Under the pieces are notes generated by a model. The model saw nothing but the letters and a program-made list of their open reading frames with translations. It was not told the origin of the DNA and ran no database searches. Both the position numbers and the translations under genes were made by a program. DNA of 64,000 nucleotides from Benincasa hispida (lineage: Eukaryota > Streptophyta > Magnoliopsida > Cucurbitales > Cucurbitaceae): the NCBI RefSeq assembly GCF_009727055.1, contig NC_052355.1:7736390-7800389 (forward strand), in the 5' to 3' direction. Below, piece after piece: positions 1 through 11,700 of this stretch; position 1 is the stretch's first letter; every line of letters starts with the position of its first letter.

Positions 1-152
1 AACTCTAAAAATGTTGTTTTGGTTCTTGGAATTTGGCCAAGAATTCAACCATTGTACTTAAAGATTCACATCATTTTAAGAAATGAGGATGATATATGTT
101 TATCTTCAAAAACAAAAATAGAAAACCAAATAGTTACCAAATAAGGTCTTAG
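1..152. repeat. partial inverted-repeat element (GGTTACCAAA family), cut by the window edge
   Basis: The segment ends in 'accaaatagttaccaaataa', which matches the terminal repeat of the elements at 38101-38387 and 44233-51349. Inside it has the same 'gccaagaattcaacca' type of block. The left end lies outside the window, so the length and target duplication cannot be judged. The family looks like a short non-autonomous DNA element; the superfamily is not determined. Confidence 0.4.
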
Positions 153-708
153 TTTTCAAAACTTAACTTGATTTTTTTTAAAATATTAGCATGAAGTGAA
201 TAACAAAACGTAGAAAATTATCGATGAAAGTAGCTGTTATAAGCATTCTTCTCAAAAAAAAAAAAAAAGATTATCATACGGGATCTAATATTTTTCTTTT
301 ATGTCTATTTGGTTTTTAAACTTTAAAAAGTGTCAATTTAGTTCTTAACATTCAATTCTATGTCCAATAAGCTCTTGACACTATTTAAAATTTTCTATCA
401 CTCACAAATCTACTAGACACAAAATAAAAGTTTAAAGTCATATTAGACATACAATTTAATTTTAAATCTAATAATCTTATTTAATTTTTAAAATTTTCAA
501 TTATGTCAAAGATTTATATGAGACACTTTTTAAAGCTTTTGAGATGAAACATACACAAACTCAAAAAATCCAAAGTTTGAACTGCTAATTAACTTCCCTT
601 TTTTGGAAACAATATTTCACAAGTGTGTGAGTTAAGAGAACATATGCATAAATAAAATAATAATAATAGTGGAAAAAAAGAGGTATCTCTAAGTTACACG
701 ATCATTAA
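153..708. other. AT-rich non-coding DNA, possibly intron
   Basis: No coding segment was recognised on either strand. The text at 300-540 ('tttggtttttaaactttaaaaa', 'tgtcaatttagttcttaaca') resembles the dispersed 'fixed-phrase' non-coding repeat also seen near 2290-2520. If the DUF1262 gene to the right is intact, this stretch would be part of its first intron, but no second exon was found here. Confidence 0.4.
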
Positions 709-1335
709 GAGCAATATACTGCAAAAAGAAAAAAAAAGAGCATAGTTCAACTGACAAAGTATGTGTTAGCCACCCACAAAATCGGTGATTCGAATTCTAC
801 GACCCAACTTATTGAACTCAAAACAAAAAAAAAGAGCAATATACTACAAAAAGAAAAAAAAACATAGTTCAACTGACACTGTATGTGTTAGCTACTACAA
901 AGTCAGTGATTCGAATTTTCCGACCCAACTTATTGAACTCAAAAAAAAAAAGAGCAATATACTGCAAAAAAAAAAAAAACATAGTTCAACTGACACTATA
1001 TGTGTTAGCCACCACAAAGTCAGTGATTCGAATTTTCCGATCCAACGTATTGAACTCAAAAAAAAAAAAAAAAGAGCAATATACTGCAAAAAGAAAAAAA
1101 GTATAGTTCAACTGACACTATATGTGTTAGCCATCACAAAGTCGGTGATTCGAATTTCTCGATCCGACTTATTGAATTCAAAACAAAAAAAAAGAGTAAT
1201 ATATTGTAAAAAGAAAAAAAACATAGTTCAACTGATACAGTATGTGTTAGCCACCATAAAGTCGGTGATTCGAATTTCCCGACCCGACTTATTGAACTCA
1301 AAATGAAAAAAAAGAGCAATATAATATTAAAGAAA
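709..1335. repeat. tandem array of five tRNA-like (SINE-type) units, 118-125 bp each
   Basis: Five head-to-tail units begin with 'gagcaatatactgcaaaaag' or a near match at 709, 834, 952, 1074 and 1194; a sixth partial start lies at 1314. Each unit holds 'tagttcaactga' (like a tRNA-type A box) and, about 40 bases later, 'ggtgattcgaattcc' (like the B box GGTTCGANTCC), and ends in an A-rich tract. This is the layout of the head of a plant tRNA-derived SINE. SINEs normally occur as dispersed single copies, so the tandem arrangement is unusual. The array lies immediately downstream of the splice donor of the DUF1262 exon. The reading frames through it are products of the A-rich repeats and are not genes. 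Confidence 0.65.
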
Positions 1336-1367
1336 CAAGGGAGGCAAAAAGAGAAAGGGGAACTAAC

Positions 1368-1693
1368 CCTTTATGTTTGCCACGAGCTTTGATAAGATAG
1401 TAACGATTAGAAGAAAGAGGACGATCAAGAACAGGCAGCAACCAAACTTTAGTGGACTTAGCTTCTTCATACTGAGAAGAGCTATGAATAATTGTCAAGA
1501 TTCTATCTTGTGGAAATGGCGGCTTCTTAATCCTCCTCCGCCTGCAAATCCCCCAACAGTACGAATCCTCGGCTTCGGCTTCCTCATCTTTCACCACGAA
1601 AAGCCCCGAAAACGGTCCCTCCGTCGCTGCCACCGGCATCGAAAGGCTGCTCGGCGACCTTCTATATAAGGAAAGAGGCCGACTCACAAGCAT
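1368..1693 (-). CDS. DUF1262-family protein, first exon only (partial)
   Basis: The minus-strand frame from the ATG at 1693 reads MLVSRPLSLYRRSPSSLS, then an EGPFSGLFVVKDEEAEAE block, PFPQD and DRPLSSNRYYLIKARGKHKG. This matches, from memory, the N-terminal half of the plant-specific DUF1262 family, whose members carry RPLS.YR, EGP.SG.LV..DEE, and QPLSSN.YYV...GKHKG motifs; the biochemical role of the family is not known. I chose the internal Met at 1693, because the 87 upstream codons look like untranslated sequence. The exon ends at 1368 at a good donor (AAGG|GTTAGT) right after KHKG, where family genes commonly have an intron. The downstream exon, which should begin with a Cys-containing segment, is not present between 1 and 1298. 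The gene therefore either continues beyond the window after a long intron or is a truncated remnant. Confidence 0.72.
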
Positions 1694-1938
1694 TATTTCT
1701 CTCTCTTTACACCCTTTTTCTTTTTCTTGCTTTGTTGCTCTCTGTTTCTTTTGAGTGTGATTTGGAAGTGGAGAAGAAGGGATTTTATTAGAGGAGTTTT
1801 TTCTTTTCTTTCTTTTCTTATGAATTAAGAAAAAAAAATGGAGGGTTTTATTAGATATAATCCTAACCACTTTGGGTCGTGATGAAAACTTTCTAGAAGT
1901 AACAATTGAGCCTCTAAACTTTAGTTGGTAATAATTTA

Positions 1939-2281
1939 GGGGCGTTTGAAGCAAGAAATTGGTTATTATAATTATAGATTATTATAGATGGGTTATAATA
2001 GTTTGTGTTTGGGGTGTTGATTATTTTAGTTTGGATTATAATAATATGTGTTTGAGGTGTAAACTATTTTAGTTTGAGAAGAAAATAGTAAACAATGTAG
2101 CAAATAATTAAAAAAAATGATGAATGTAAAATAGTAAAAAATGTAACAAATAGTAAATAGGTAGTAAATGAGAGTTTTGAAATAGTGTTGACTATATCTA
2201 ATCGGGGAATACATAATAATATTTATTGTAGCAAGAGGTGGTTATTATAGTCTTAGGATAGTTTTTGCCCCAAACACACTC
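1939..2281. mobile_element. MITE, PIF/Harbinger-like, 343 bp with TTA target duplication
   Basis: The left end 'ggggcgtttgaagcaagaa' is an imperfect inverted copy of the right end (reverse complement 'gagtgtgtttggggcaaaaa'). It is flanked by TTA on both sides (1936-1938 and 2282-2284), the target typical of PIF/Harbinger (Tourist-like) MITEs. The body contains a near-direct repeat built on 'tgtgtttgggg' and 'attattttagtttg' (about 2000-2080). No coding capacity. It lies 245 bp upstream of the DUF1262 start. Confidence 0.6.
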
Positions 2282-3419
2282 TTAGTCTCTATACTTTCAA
2301 AACTTTGTAACAATTTAGTCCATACAATTTGAAACTTTTAACAACTTAGTCTTCTATCATGAAAAATCTCATTAGTTTGTAATAAATTTTATTTCCAATT
2401 AGTTTATCGATCTACATGAAGAAATTTATTAAATCTTAATAATAATTTTTACAATAAGGACCAAACCGTTACAAACTATAAAGTAGTATGAGAACTAAAT
2501 TGTTAAAGGACATTAGTTAGAAAATTGAAAGGATGTGTTTGGAATGCATTTTCAAGCATTTAATTGAAAAAATAAGTCATTTTGGAAAAGACTTGAGTGT
2601 TCGATAACAACTCAAAATAGCTTTTGGAATGTATTTGCAATAATTTTTGTTAAAAGTGTTTAAATAAAAAATAGTTTTTTCGAAAAAATACTTTTTTTTA
2701 AAGTCAATTCAAATAGGCTCTAAATCATTACTAACTAAAATTTAGAGACTAAATAATCGTTATTTCCAGGAAAGTTTAGAAACACCAAAAGTATATATAT
2801 ATATATTTTGCTTTAGGGATGAGAAATGGAGGAAAAAGAAAACAAAGTTATTGGTGAATGGAAACTCCAATTTTGGTCTGATAAAGAAGGTCTAATAATT
2901 AAAGTTTGATGGTGATAAAGAACAATCCCCACTTCATTATATTTTTTTTTGGGTTCACTTTAGGTAATCTTTGATACGGCCATGTTTGGTTCTTTAAGCC
3001 AACTTATGTGAATGACCACTTTTGTTTGGATATGTTTCCGAGATTTGTTTAGAGATTTGGATATAAAGGAGAAAAAAAAGAAAAGAAGATTCGTGCACAA
3101 ATGAAACATCATATATAATTGCCCAAAATTGCATCCCATTCACAAGTAGAGTTTGTGAATTTTAAGTTCTGTTTAGTAGAAATTTGATTTTTGGGTTTTG
3201 ATTTTTTTTAGATTCAACCTATTTTCTCTTAATTTCTTTTTTGTTTTCCATCTTTCTAAATAAAAGAGCTAAGTTCTTAGTCAAATATCAAAAATAAAAA
3301 TAATTTTTTAAAACTACTTTTCTTAATTTTCAAATTTTGGTTTGAATTTTGAAAATCTAGACAACAAAGCAATGAAACCTAGAGGTTGAACGATGCTATT
3401 AAATGCTTAATTTTCAAAA
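2282..3419. other. non-coding AT-rich DNA with repeat fragments
   Basis: No gene was seen. 2285-2520 contains 'tctctatactttcaaaactt' and 'ggaccaaaccgttacaaact', a fixed-phrase non-coding repeat common in plant genomes. 3165-3420 resembles the interior of the GGTTACCAAA inverted-repeat family ('cttaattttcaaattttgg') but lacks clear ends. The short TA run at 2795-2806 is a simple repeat. Confidence 0.4.
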
Positions 3420-4321
3420 ATCTGGCAAATATCAGATTTGATATCCTTTATTGAAATAAATTCGTGACTTGTACAAAGTATGCTAAATATACACAAGGTT
3501 ACAAGTATAGAAGGGAAGTATAAAAACATGGAAGGAAAATATGAACTCTAGCCTAATTCAAGCTAATTGACTTAACTTTAGCTAAATACATCTTAAATGC
3601 ATTAACACCTTCTTCAAACTCAAGATGGTAGAGTAGAGACTAATTTGAGTTTGTTAAATAACTGATGAAGTGTCTATAAGACAATGCTCTCGTGAAGATG
3701 TTGTTTGGTTGCTCAATAGTAGAGATGAACTGTAAAAGGAAAGTGTTGCTTTGGAGATGGTGACGAATAAAATGCAGTCATTTTCAATAAGTTTAGTGGG
3801 TTCATAGAAGACATCATTGTAAGTAGTTTGGATAGCACTGCGATTATATCACAATGAAGTATAATAGCAGATTGTTGAGGAGCTTTCATACCTGCTAGTG
3901 ACCTGCAAAACCTAATAACTTTGATGTAGCATCAACAAGTGCATGATATTCAGATTTTGTGCTTGAGCATGAAACAATAGTTTGTTTCTTACTACGATAA
4001 GAAATCCAAAAAAATGAGGGAATCACCTAAGTAAAAACAATAATTTATGGTGGGTTGTCTATCAATGGGATCTCTAGCCCAATTAATGTAAGAGTAACTA
4101 GATATGATAAAAAACGACTGTACAGAGAACTTAAGTCCATGATTAAGAGTGCCCTTAATATATTGTAGAATACGAAAGACAACAAGAAAATATGGTTTGA
4201 GGAATAGCCATGAATTGAATGACTATGTGGATTGTATAGGCAATATTAGGGCAAGTCACAGCCAAATAAATAAGATTACCAAAAAGTTGTCGATATAGTA
4301 TGGGATCTTCTAGAGAAACAC

Positions 4322-7300
4322 TGTAAAACCCGAGTTCTAATTACCTTACTTAAGTATGTTTAAAGAAAGGACTGGATATTACTAAGGTTTAAGCCTGATA
4401 TTACTATTATTTTATTAAAAGTTAATGTGGAATTGTAGGGAAATGGGTAAAGAATAAGAAAATGAAGAGGAAAATATTTAAGTAGTGAAAACTTGGCTTT
4501 CAGGTGCTTAATAAGCTAGCCTTGCAAAAAGAAATTTTGGCTAAGTGTTGGTCGTGAAAAATGGTGGCTGAGCATTGAGTAAACACAAGGTAGACATCGA
4601 GTAAATGGCATCGAGCATCGAGTATGTGAGATCGAGGAAGGACCGTGCATCGAGTATGTACGATCGAGGCAGGATCGTGCATCGACTATGTATGTTAGAG
4701 GAAGGATCGTGCATCGAGCATCGAGTATCCCATCAAGCATCGAGCTTTTCCATAGAGTATTTTATAGAATACCATTGAATTTTCCATTGAGTATTTACCA
4801 AAATGCCATAGAGTATTCCTTCAAGTATCGAGTTTTGCATGAAGTGTTCAACTTTAAACCCTAATTAATCTGGATAGTTGACTTAATCTTGGCCCTTATC
4901 TCCACTAGTGAGTGAGGTGGCTTAAGAAGATTTCATGTAGAAGGCTGGACGATGGTATAAAAAGGAAAAAGGGAAATTTAAGAGCTAGTTTTGGACGATT
5001 CCTTCGAGCAAATCAAGTGATCTTGGTACCATTGGCAAGCTCTGAGAGTCTAGTTTTTGAAGCCAAGCCACTGAAAGGAATTCTCGTCAGAAGAAGGTCG
5101 GAGAAAGAAGAAAGTAATGAAGGGTTTCATTTTTAGGCAAATTTGGGCCATCGACGAAGAATTTAAGATCCAGGCCGAACCACATAGAATTTCAAGCTGA
5201 AAATTTAAGGTAATATTGTTACCATCTTTATAAGTAAGTTTGTAGAAGGAACTTTTGTAAGATAAAGTTTGGGGTTTGAGTTACATATTTTGGAAATTAA
5301 ACTTAGAAATTATTATACGAGCAGGCAACTGCTTAAATTGGGGCCGATGGTGAAGATTTGATGCTTTAGAGTAAACCATGAAAATTCTTAAGCTAAAATT
5401 TTGAGGTAATTTTGTTAACCCAATTCTAAGCAAGTTTGTAGAAGCATTTTCCTTCAGATAAGTTCTGGAATTCTAGTTATTTATGTTAGAAGATGAATTT
5501 GGAAAGCCTAATGCGATAGGATTAATATGAGCTTAATTCTGAAAATGAGTCTAAAAAGTAGACCATAGCTAGTAACTAAAGTATATTGATATGTTCACAG
5601 GGTTGACATTAATAGGAGAAGCTCATCAATCTTAAAAGGATTTCCCAAATACAGTGAGTGACTCTAATGTTTACAAATGTTTATGAATGATTTAGCAAGT
5701 CATGCTTTAATGAAAGTTACTTATTGATAGCCAACCTTCAAACGTTTACCAAGCAATTTACTTTACTGATGTTTATGAATGCTTGATAGATTAATAACTT
5801 ATAAAGTATGGATAAGTCTGGTCCAGACATGATGTTCTTAAGTGATTAATGTCTAGTGCTTATGAAGTATGTTGCCCTAGGCAAAACCTGAATGGTTAGC
5901 GCATGATATTAAGGAAAGCTAAGTCTATAAGACAAAACTAAGTGTGATGTTTATATGAAGGACTCCTAGTAAAGTATGTTTACTCAATACCTCGAGGTGG
6001 TAATCGAGCTTAGAGATGGTTGATGATAGGATCCTAAATATGTACACGTAGGGCCAGTGGGACTGGGAAGAGCATGGACAAAGGAGCCACAACCCAATGC
6101 AATTTCAAGTTTCAGTAAAACTTATTAATGAAGAATGCTATACGTTGAGTTGGTTCTGCATTAGTAAGAATTATGAAGAATGATAAACCATGCGATTTCA
6201 TGCTAATTGATGATAATTTTATATGTTTTCAAGAAACTAAGTTTCATGAGATTGCTTAGCATTTTCCTCAAGTATGTACTTGTTTTATCGCATGCCAAGG
6301 GGATATGTTAGTTTTATTTCAAATTAAGTATTCTATGTTGAAGCATGCATTTTAAAGACTATAGCTAAGTTTCTACAAATTCTAAGCTAAAAGCTATGTT
6401 CTGAAAGATTCATAATATGTATGATTTTAAAGCATGATATGTTTTTAGTAAGTCGGGTACTGAAAGTATAGAAGGTATCCATGAAGTACCTAAGGTGTTG
6501 ATGGTACTTAGTAACTCCACGTGCACGTAGAAAGTTTTGAATGAGAGGCCAAAGTATGGGTCTCCTAGGCCATATTTTAGTAACCTGAGGCTAAAGTATG
6601 GGTCTCTTAGCCTGATACAAATGTTGGGAGCTTGAGCGATGAATGCTCGTTCTCAACTAAGATTCAGGAAGTATTCATAGAATGTTATTATGTTTTATGC
6701 TTCAGGTTTTATGGAAACTATTTGATGAGTTACAGTTAAAGACATAAGTAATGGTCAGAAGTGACACACCTTGACTAAAGTTATAGTTGAAAGTTGGGCC
6801 AGAGGGTCCCTCTCTCAACCAAGTTTTAGCTTAGTAAGGTTATGCTCAAGAGCGGACCAGAAAAGTCGCTCTCTTGTAAAGATGTTTTAGTGTGGAAGCT
6901 AAGGTTTGAGGGCCTCCTAGAGCTGATGTCTATGATGCCTATATTATGTTTAGCTACATGTAGAGAAGTTGTATGTAAATACTTGTTTGACTGAATTCTC
7001 AGTTTTTAGCTATGGGTTCTAGTTCACGATTTCTATGTTCAGAATGATTGTCATGTTTGTGTTTTATGTTTCAAAGGTTAGTCACTCACTGAGCTTCTAG
7101 CTCACCCTATTTACATGTTTTCTCCACACGTAGCGGTCACTCCCCAGAAGACGACCCTACTGTTGCTCTGTCACTCAAGATCAAATTGTTAGAAAGTCTA
7201 GTGTGGGTTACGTATAAGTAGTACACATGTATTATGTCATTTAGGGACTAGTTGAGTGTTGAGTTCACTGTTTATGTAATGTACATAAGTTGTATTAATG

Positions 7301-7438
7301 AAGAGTAATGTAGAACTTTGTTAAAGAATGTTATTATCTTAAGTTTATGGTTGAGTGTGTATGGATTTCAGGCGTCTAAGTCAAGTTAAGTAGGTTAATA
7401 GGTAGTAAGTGCCAGTGAGAAGGTTGATAACTGCTACA
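4322..7438 (+). mobile_element. large LTR-like insertion (probable solo LTR of a gypsy-type element), 3117 bp
   Basis: The segment starts TGTAAAACCCGAG and ends TGCTACA, giving the TGTA...TACA ends of an LTR, and it interrupts the copia reverse transcriptase: pol coding sequence resumes on both sides. The flanking five bases (AACAC and GTCAC) are only a partial target duplication. A TATA-like 'tataaaaagg' lies at 4957-4966. No protein domain was recognised in it. The downstream motif 'gcggtcactccccagaagac' and the overall size resemble long LTRs of chromodomain gypsy elements; that classification is inference. A related fragment sits at 50041-50640, so this is a repeated family. Confidence 0.6.
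4585..4840 (+). repeat. CATCGAGTAT minisatellite inside the 3.1-kb LTR
   Basis: The motif 'catcgagtat', with variants 'catcgagca' and 'atcgaggaaggatcgtg', recurs roughly every 12-40 bases, fading into 'catagagtatt' and 'cattgagtat' variants. The same pattern, diverged, fills 50060-50350. The minus-strand reading frames here come from the repeat and are not genes. Confidence 0.7.
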
Positions 7439-7444
7439 GTCACA

Positions 7445-8142
7445 TCTCCTTGCAGGTTTAGACAGAAATCTGGGAGGAGGGTTGACAAACACCATCGAAT
7501 AGAGCAAAGGAACATTTGAATCCAGTGGTGTTGATGATATAGCGGAGTTAGTAATACCAGATCGAGTTAGTGGATAAAATGCATATTTTGCTTAAGATAA
7601 ATAGTATCCATCAGGGCAGTGAAACCTCAAGCCCAGGGAAATAGTTGAAGGATCCTCAATCTTTCATCTCAAAGTGGTGCCCTAAGATAGCATTGCAAAT
7701 AAGATATATAATGAGGATCATCACCTGTAATGATCATGCCATTAACATATAAAAGGAAAAGAACAATATCATGCAAAGTTTAATGTGTAAATAGTACTAT
7801 ATTATGAGGATTGGAAGTAAACCTAAGTTGGGTTATGATTGAATTGAAGGTTGCAAACCATGCTCGTGGAGCTTGTTTCAGACCATATAAAGCATGACAG
7901 AAAAGACATACCTGTTGAGGTGGATGAGAAGTACTAGTGGTGGTTTCATACATCTCTTTAGATAAAGTGCCATAGAGGATGAAATTTATTACATCCATTT
8001 GAAGAAGGAGCCACTGTTTGGCAGTGATAACAACTAAAAGATTGCGAACATATGCCATGTGAGCAATTAGAGCAAATGTCTCTTCATAATCAATTCCATA
8101 TTCCTGATAGTAACCTTTTGCAACAATGCGTGCTTTATACAC
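7445..8142 (-). pseudogene. copia reverse transcriptase fragment
   Basis: The minus-strand frame 8142-7780 has the RT signature run: RIVAKGYYQEYGIDYEETFA, then LLLQMDVINFILYG (from the usual MDVKTAFLNG), then ALYGLKQAPRAWF. It continues past a stop into LLYVNGMIITGDD at about 7755-7720, where the catalytic YVDD has become YVNG; in copia RT these Asp residues bind metal, so this copy could not polymerise. The remaining part to 7445 is frameshifted ('TPLDSN' type motif) and ends at the 3.1-kb insertion. Confidence 0.85.
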
Positions 8143-8382
8143 TCAATAGATCCATTAAAGTGTGTTTTGATCATATGAATCCACAAGTATCCAATAGGTC
8201 TTTTTCATAGAGGTAGATCAATATAGCCATAATTATGCATCTTTTATAATGCATGAAGTTCCTCATTCATTACTTGCTGTTAGAGATGGTTAGTGCTAAC
8301 CTCATGATAAAAAAGTTAGGTTCAACAAGAGAAATAATAGTTGAGAAACAATGATAAACATGGAGATGATGAGGTATTTCTC

Positions 8383-8637
8383 TTACCCAATTAAAGCGAC
8401 GATTTGAGGGGCAAATGCAGGTTCAGAATCAGCAATGACAACAAGTGGTGTACTCGGGGATCTGAAGTGGTGCAGATTGATCAAGCCCTTAAAGCTTTTA
8501 TGTTCAACTTTGTAACCAATAAAACAACAGAGACAAGCACAAGGTTCAAGTAGAGTATGTTCATGAGGATGAAGAAAAAGTAAGCATTTAGATCCAAAAA
8601 TTTTAAGATGAGGGTATGAAAAAGAAATACCTTGCAT
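8383..8637 (-). pseudogene. copia integrase C-terminal fragment
   Basis: The frame contains SYPHLKIFGSKCLLFLHPHE, followed by LEPCACLCCFIGYKVEHKSF, matching the 'L+.FGC.....P......L.P....C.F.GY....K.Y' region that follows the copia integrase core. It ends at a stop before the RT fragment. No catalytic DDE residues are included. Confidence 0.75.
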
Positions 8638-8710
8638 ACAATGCTCGAGTTTAGGAAGGGTACATCAAGTTTTTGCAAAGTAATAATGTACCCAACATTA
8701 TTTTTGCAAT

Positions 8711-11700
8711 AACACTACAACAAGACATTCTTGACTAAATACTATCCTTAGAATATCTCATATTTTGATAGCCATTTAGCTACCCTTCTTGGTCAGAAAT
8801 TACTAACACTATAGTAATTTTGTAAGAGTAACCCTCTGTTTCCAGACATCAGAATTCAACCCCAATGATGCTCCTGAATTGGAAAGTCAAAGTTGAAAAT
8901 GACTTTAGAAATTCTATCCATTACTGGAGTTTGAGTTGTTCCGAATCATACGTTAAAACCCTCTGAGGGGATAACCGTCGTTAAATGACTGGCGAGGCCG
9001 ACTTAAAGACGACAAACATGCACAACATAGGAATCTCACAGTCCAAACAAACAGAAGAGACTACAAGATACGTTGACACATATTTTTCACCCATTTACTA
9101 TGAACTACTACCCTATTCACTTTGATCTTGACCTCATGGCAAACACTTTCTGGAGGTCACTTCCAGGGTGACACGAAATGTTGCATGGATCTCACGGTGG
9201 GAATTTTCTAGGAATGTGAGAATTGAAATCAATATATCATATATTTGATTTTTCATTGAACAACTTCCCCTCATTCACCTTAATATTGATTCACGCAAAC
9301 ACTTTCCAGATGAAGGTCATTCCTCGGTTAACATGAAATGCCACATGAACCTCACAATATGAATATCTTGGGACATGAAAATTAAAATAAAAATGTCACA
9401 TTTGATTTTATGGCGAACAACTTCCCCTATTCACCAAAATCTCGATTCATATAAACACTTTCTGAATGGAGGTCACTTCTAGGATGACACAAAATGAAAC
9501 ATGAATTTCGATCGTGAACTCTTAGGGACATGGGAGCTAAAAATAATCATATCATATATATTTATTAATCTCCCACTAAAGTGTTCTAACATATCATATA
9601 CGTTATTTTTATTTTCACTGAAGTGTTCTAATAGCATATCATATATATTATTAAACTCCCACTGAAGTGTTCTAACTTTAAACTGGGTATAAATTTTCTT
9701 AGGTTTGTTCCAGCTAATTAAACAACCTAAGTCTAGGTTTTTATCCAAGTATAACGTTTATATTTGGAGTTTAACCTACAATGTCTAGGTGATAAATCAA
9801 TTTTAAAACCTCACACCACTCACGTATTGCTCATTAAACCGGTTAACAACGCTCAATAATTCGACCATAATCTCCAGGTAGGAGGTGTTCCGTAGAACAT
9901 CAACTTAAATACCCCAGGCCTTAGACAGGATTATATACTGTTGAGTTTGTAACCATATTTTACAAGATGTTGACCTATTTTAACTATTAAAATAGGTGAT
10001 TAACCTACGTGAGCATGCAACTGTTCTTTGTTATGAATTTTAAATGTCTAACTAAATTTTATAACAACTTACAAAATTCTAGACATGCTAAACATCCACA
10101 ACATACATAAAAGACATTCAATATTTAATATAACATTTATATTAAATAAAAGAAACCCTAAACATGCAAACTATATATTATAACACTTTATAATATACTT
10201 TCAATGCATGTAACATGCTTCCTATTATGGGATTTTAAATCTACATGGCATACTTTATGCATATACAAGATTTATTTAATTATAACATACATCACATGTA
10301 TAAATAATTAAACACATACTGATATGGTTTTAGTTTTGACATTTTCAAGAAAACAAAAGCCTAACTATTACAAAAGCAAGAATTAGCTCCAAAACGCTTC
10401 TAGATCGCTCGAATCACCCCAAACCGGACTCGAACCGCTCGAACTAGACCTCTAAATCTTCAAAAATGGATGAACCGAACTGAATCAAGTCAAACCGGAC
10501 CTTCTTGACTCGAACCGGCTAGACCAGTTTAGCTGGACCACTGGTTTTGGTTGAAGCGTGCATGCTGGGCTGGGGTAAGCAGCGTTGCAACGCTCTCTCT
10601 TTAGCGTTGTGACGCTGTGGGCGTTCTTCATCATTTGGGCAGCAACATGAGCAGCTTTGCAATGCTCAAGGGCAGCGTTGCAACACTGCCTGGACAGTAG
10701 CTCAACATCAGAATTTTACAGCTCGACCTTCTTCACTTCTTTCCTTAATTACATCTTAATTTCTACTCTAATGACTCAATAAATTACAGACTCTTGAGCA
10801 CATAAATAAGCTCATCAATCAAGAGCCAATTACAAATTTAACAAATGAATCAAAGAGAATTTTAATGCCAAATCTTAGAAAACCATATCAGTGCACCATT
10901 TTCACATATCTCATGAAAAAACACCCACCAAGCCAAAATTAAACCAAATTGAATGCTTAAATGATACTCTGATACCAATGGTTAGAGTTAGAAAACATGC
11001 AGCGAAAGAAAAACGGATCATTAAGCATTCTAAAAAACAGATCATTAAGTATTCTAATTCATTAATTTTAGCTTTGAATTAAGCATACTCCATAAATTAT
11101 GAAGAGGGTTTCATGACATATCTTTGAAGAAACACTTGAAACTCTAACTCCAGCTGTAATTCCTTTTCAATTCAGCTTGTGAACCACCTCAAGGTCTTCC
11201 TTACTATCCTCTTGGTGCCTTGGATTGAGTTGTGGGATTCAAAATAAGCTTAGATTAAGGAAATTTGGAGGAAAGCAACACTGGTTTACAGCAACCTGAA
11301 GAACCCTTCTTCAAGAGTGATTTTCTGCCAAAATCAACTCTTTTGTATGCTCAATTCCACTCAGATTCTTTAGAATATATAGCAAGATCATCATGCAAGA
11401 AGAATTGCTGTATGAATTGCACCTCCTACTTGAAAATTGGAGCTGAAGAATGGTAGAATTATGAGTGAGCTCCTTGGAAAATTGGTGGAAAAATCCAATT
11501 TTTTTGGAAATTTTCAAATTTTCAAATTTTTTTTCTTTTAATGATTTTCAAAATCAATTTCCAAAATTAATTTTGTTTTCAAAAATGAAATTTTATTAAT
11601 TTTAAAAAATTAATTTAATAATTAATTTATCTAATAAAATTAATAATAAATAAATAAATTAAACAATTTAATTAATTCAATTAATTTAATATCAAATATT

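Larger units (their letters stand above)
3420..8710 (-). mobile_element. Ty1/copia retrotransposon remnant, split by a 3.1-kb insertion
   Basis: On the minus strand the order is integrase C-terminus (about 8640-8390), reverse transcriptase (8142 to about 7445), then after the insertion at 4322-7438 the end of RT with YRQLFGNLIYLAV (about 4310-4200) and RNase H with a KKQTIVSCSSTKSEY motif (about 4005-3930). A purine tract (GTTTGAAGAAGGTG) precedes a probable short 3' LTR beginning TGTTAATGC at 3607; its far end near 3420 is approximate. Many stops and frameshifts show it is dead. Gag, protease and the catalytic integrase core are missing; the copy ends abruptly at about 8710 against another element. 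Confidence 0.8.

Noticed and set aside
785..1306. 173-codon repetitive, Lys-rich frame
   Set aside because: It is produced by the tandem SINE-like units and their A tracts.
709..1335. true tRNA genes in the repeated units
   Set aside because: Only A-box-like and B-box-like motifs are present; no complete cloverleaf with anticodon stem and acceptor stem was found.
1373..1669. 98-codon plus-strand frame
   Set aside because: It is the shadow of the DUF1262 exon on the opposite strand.
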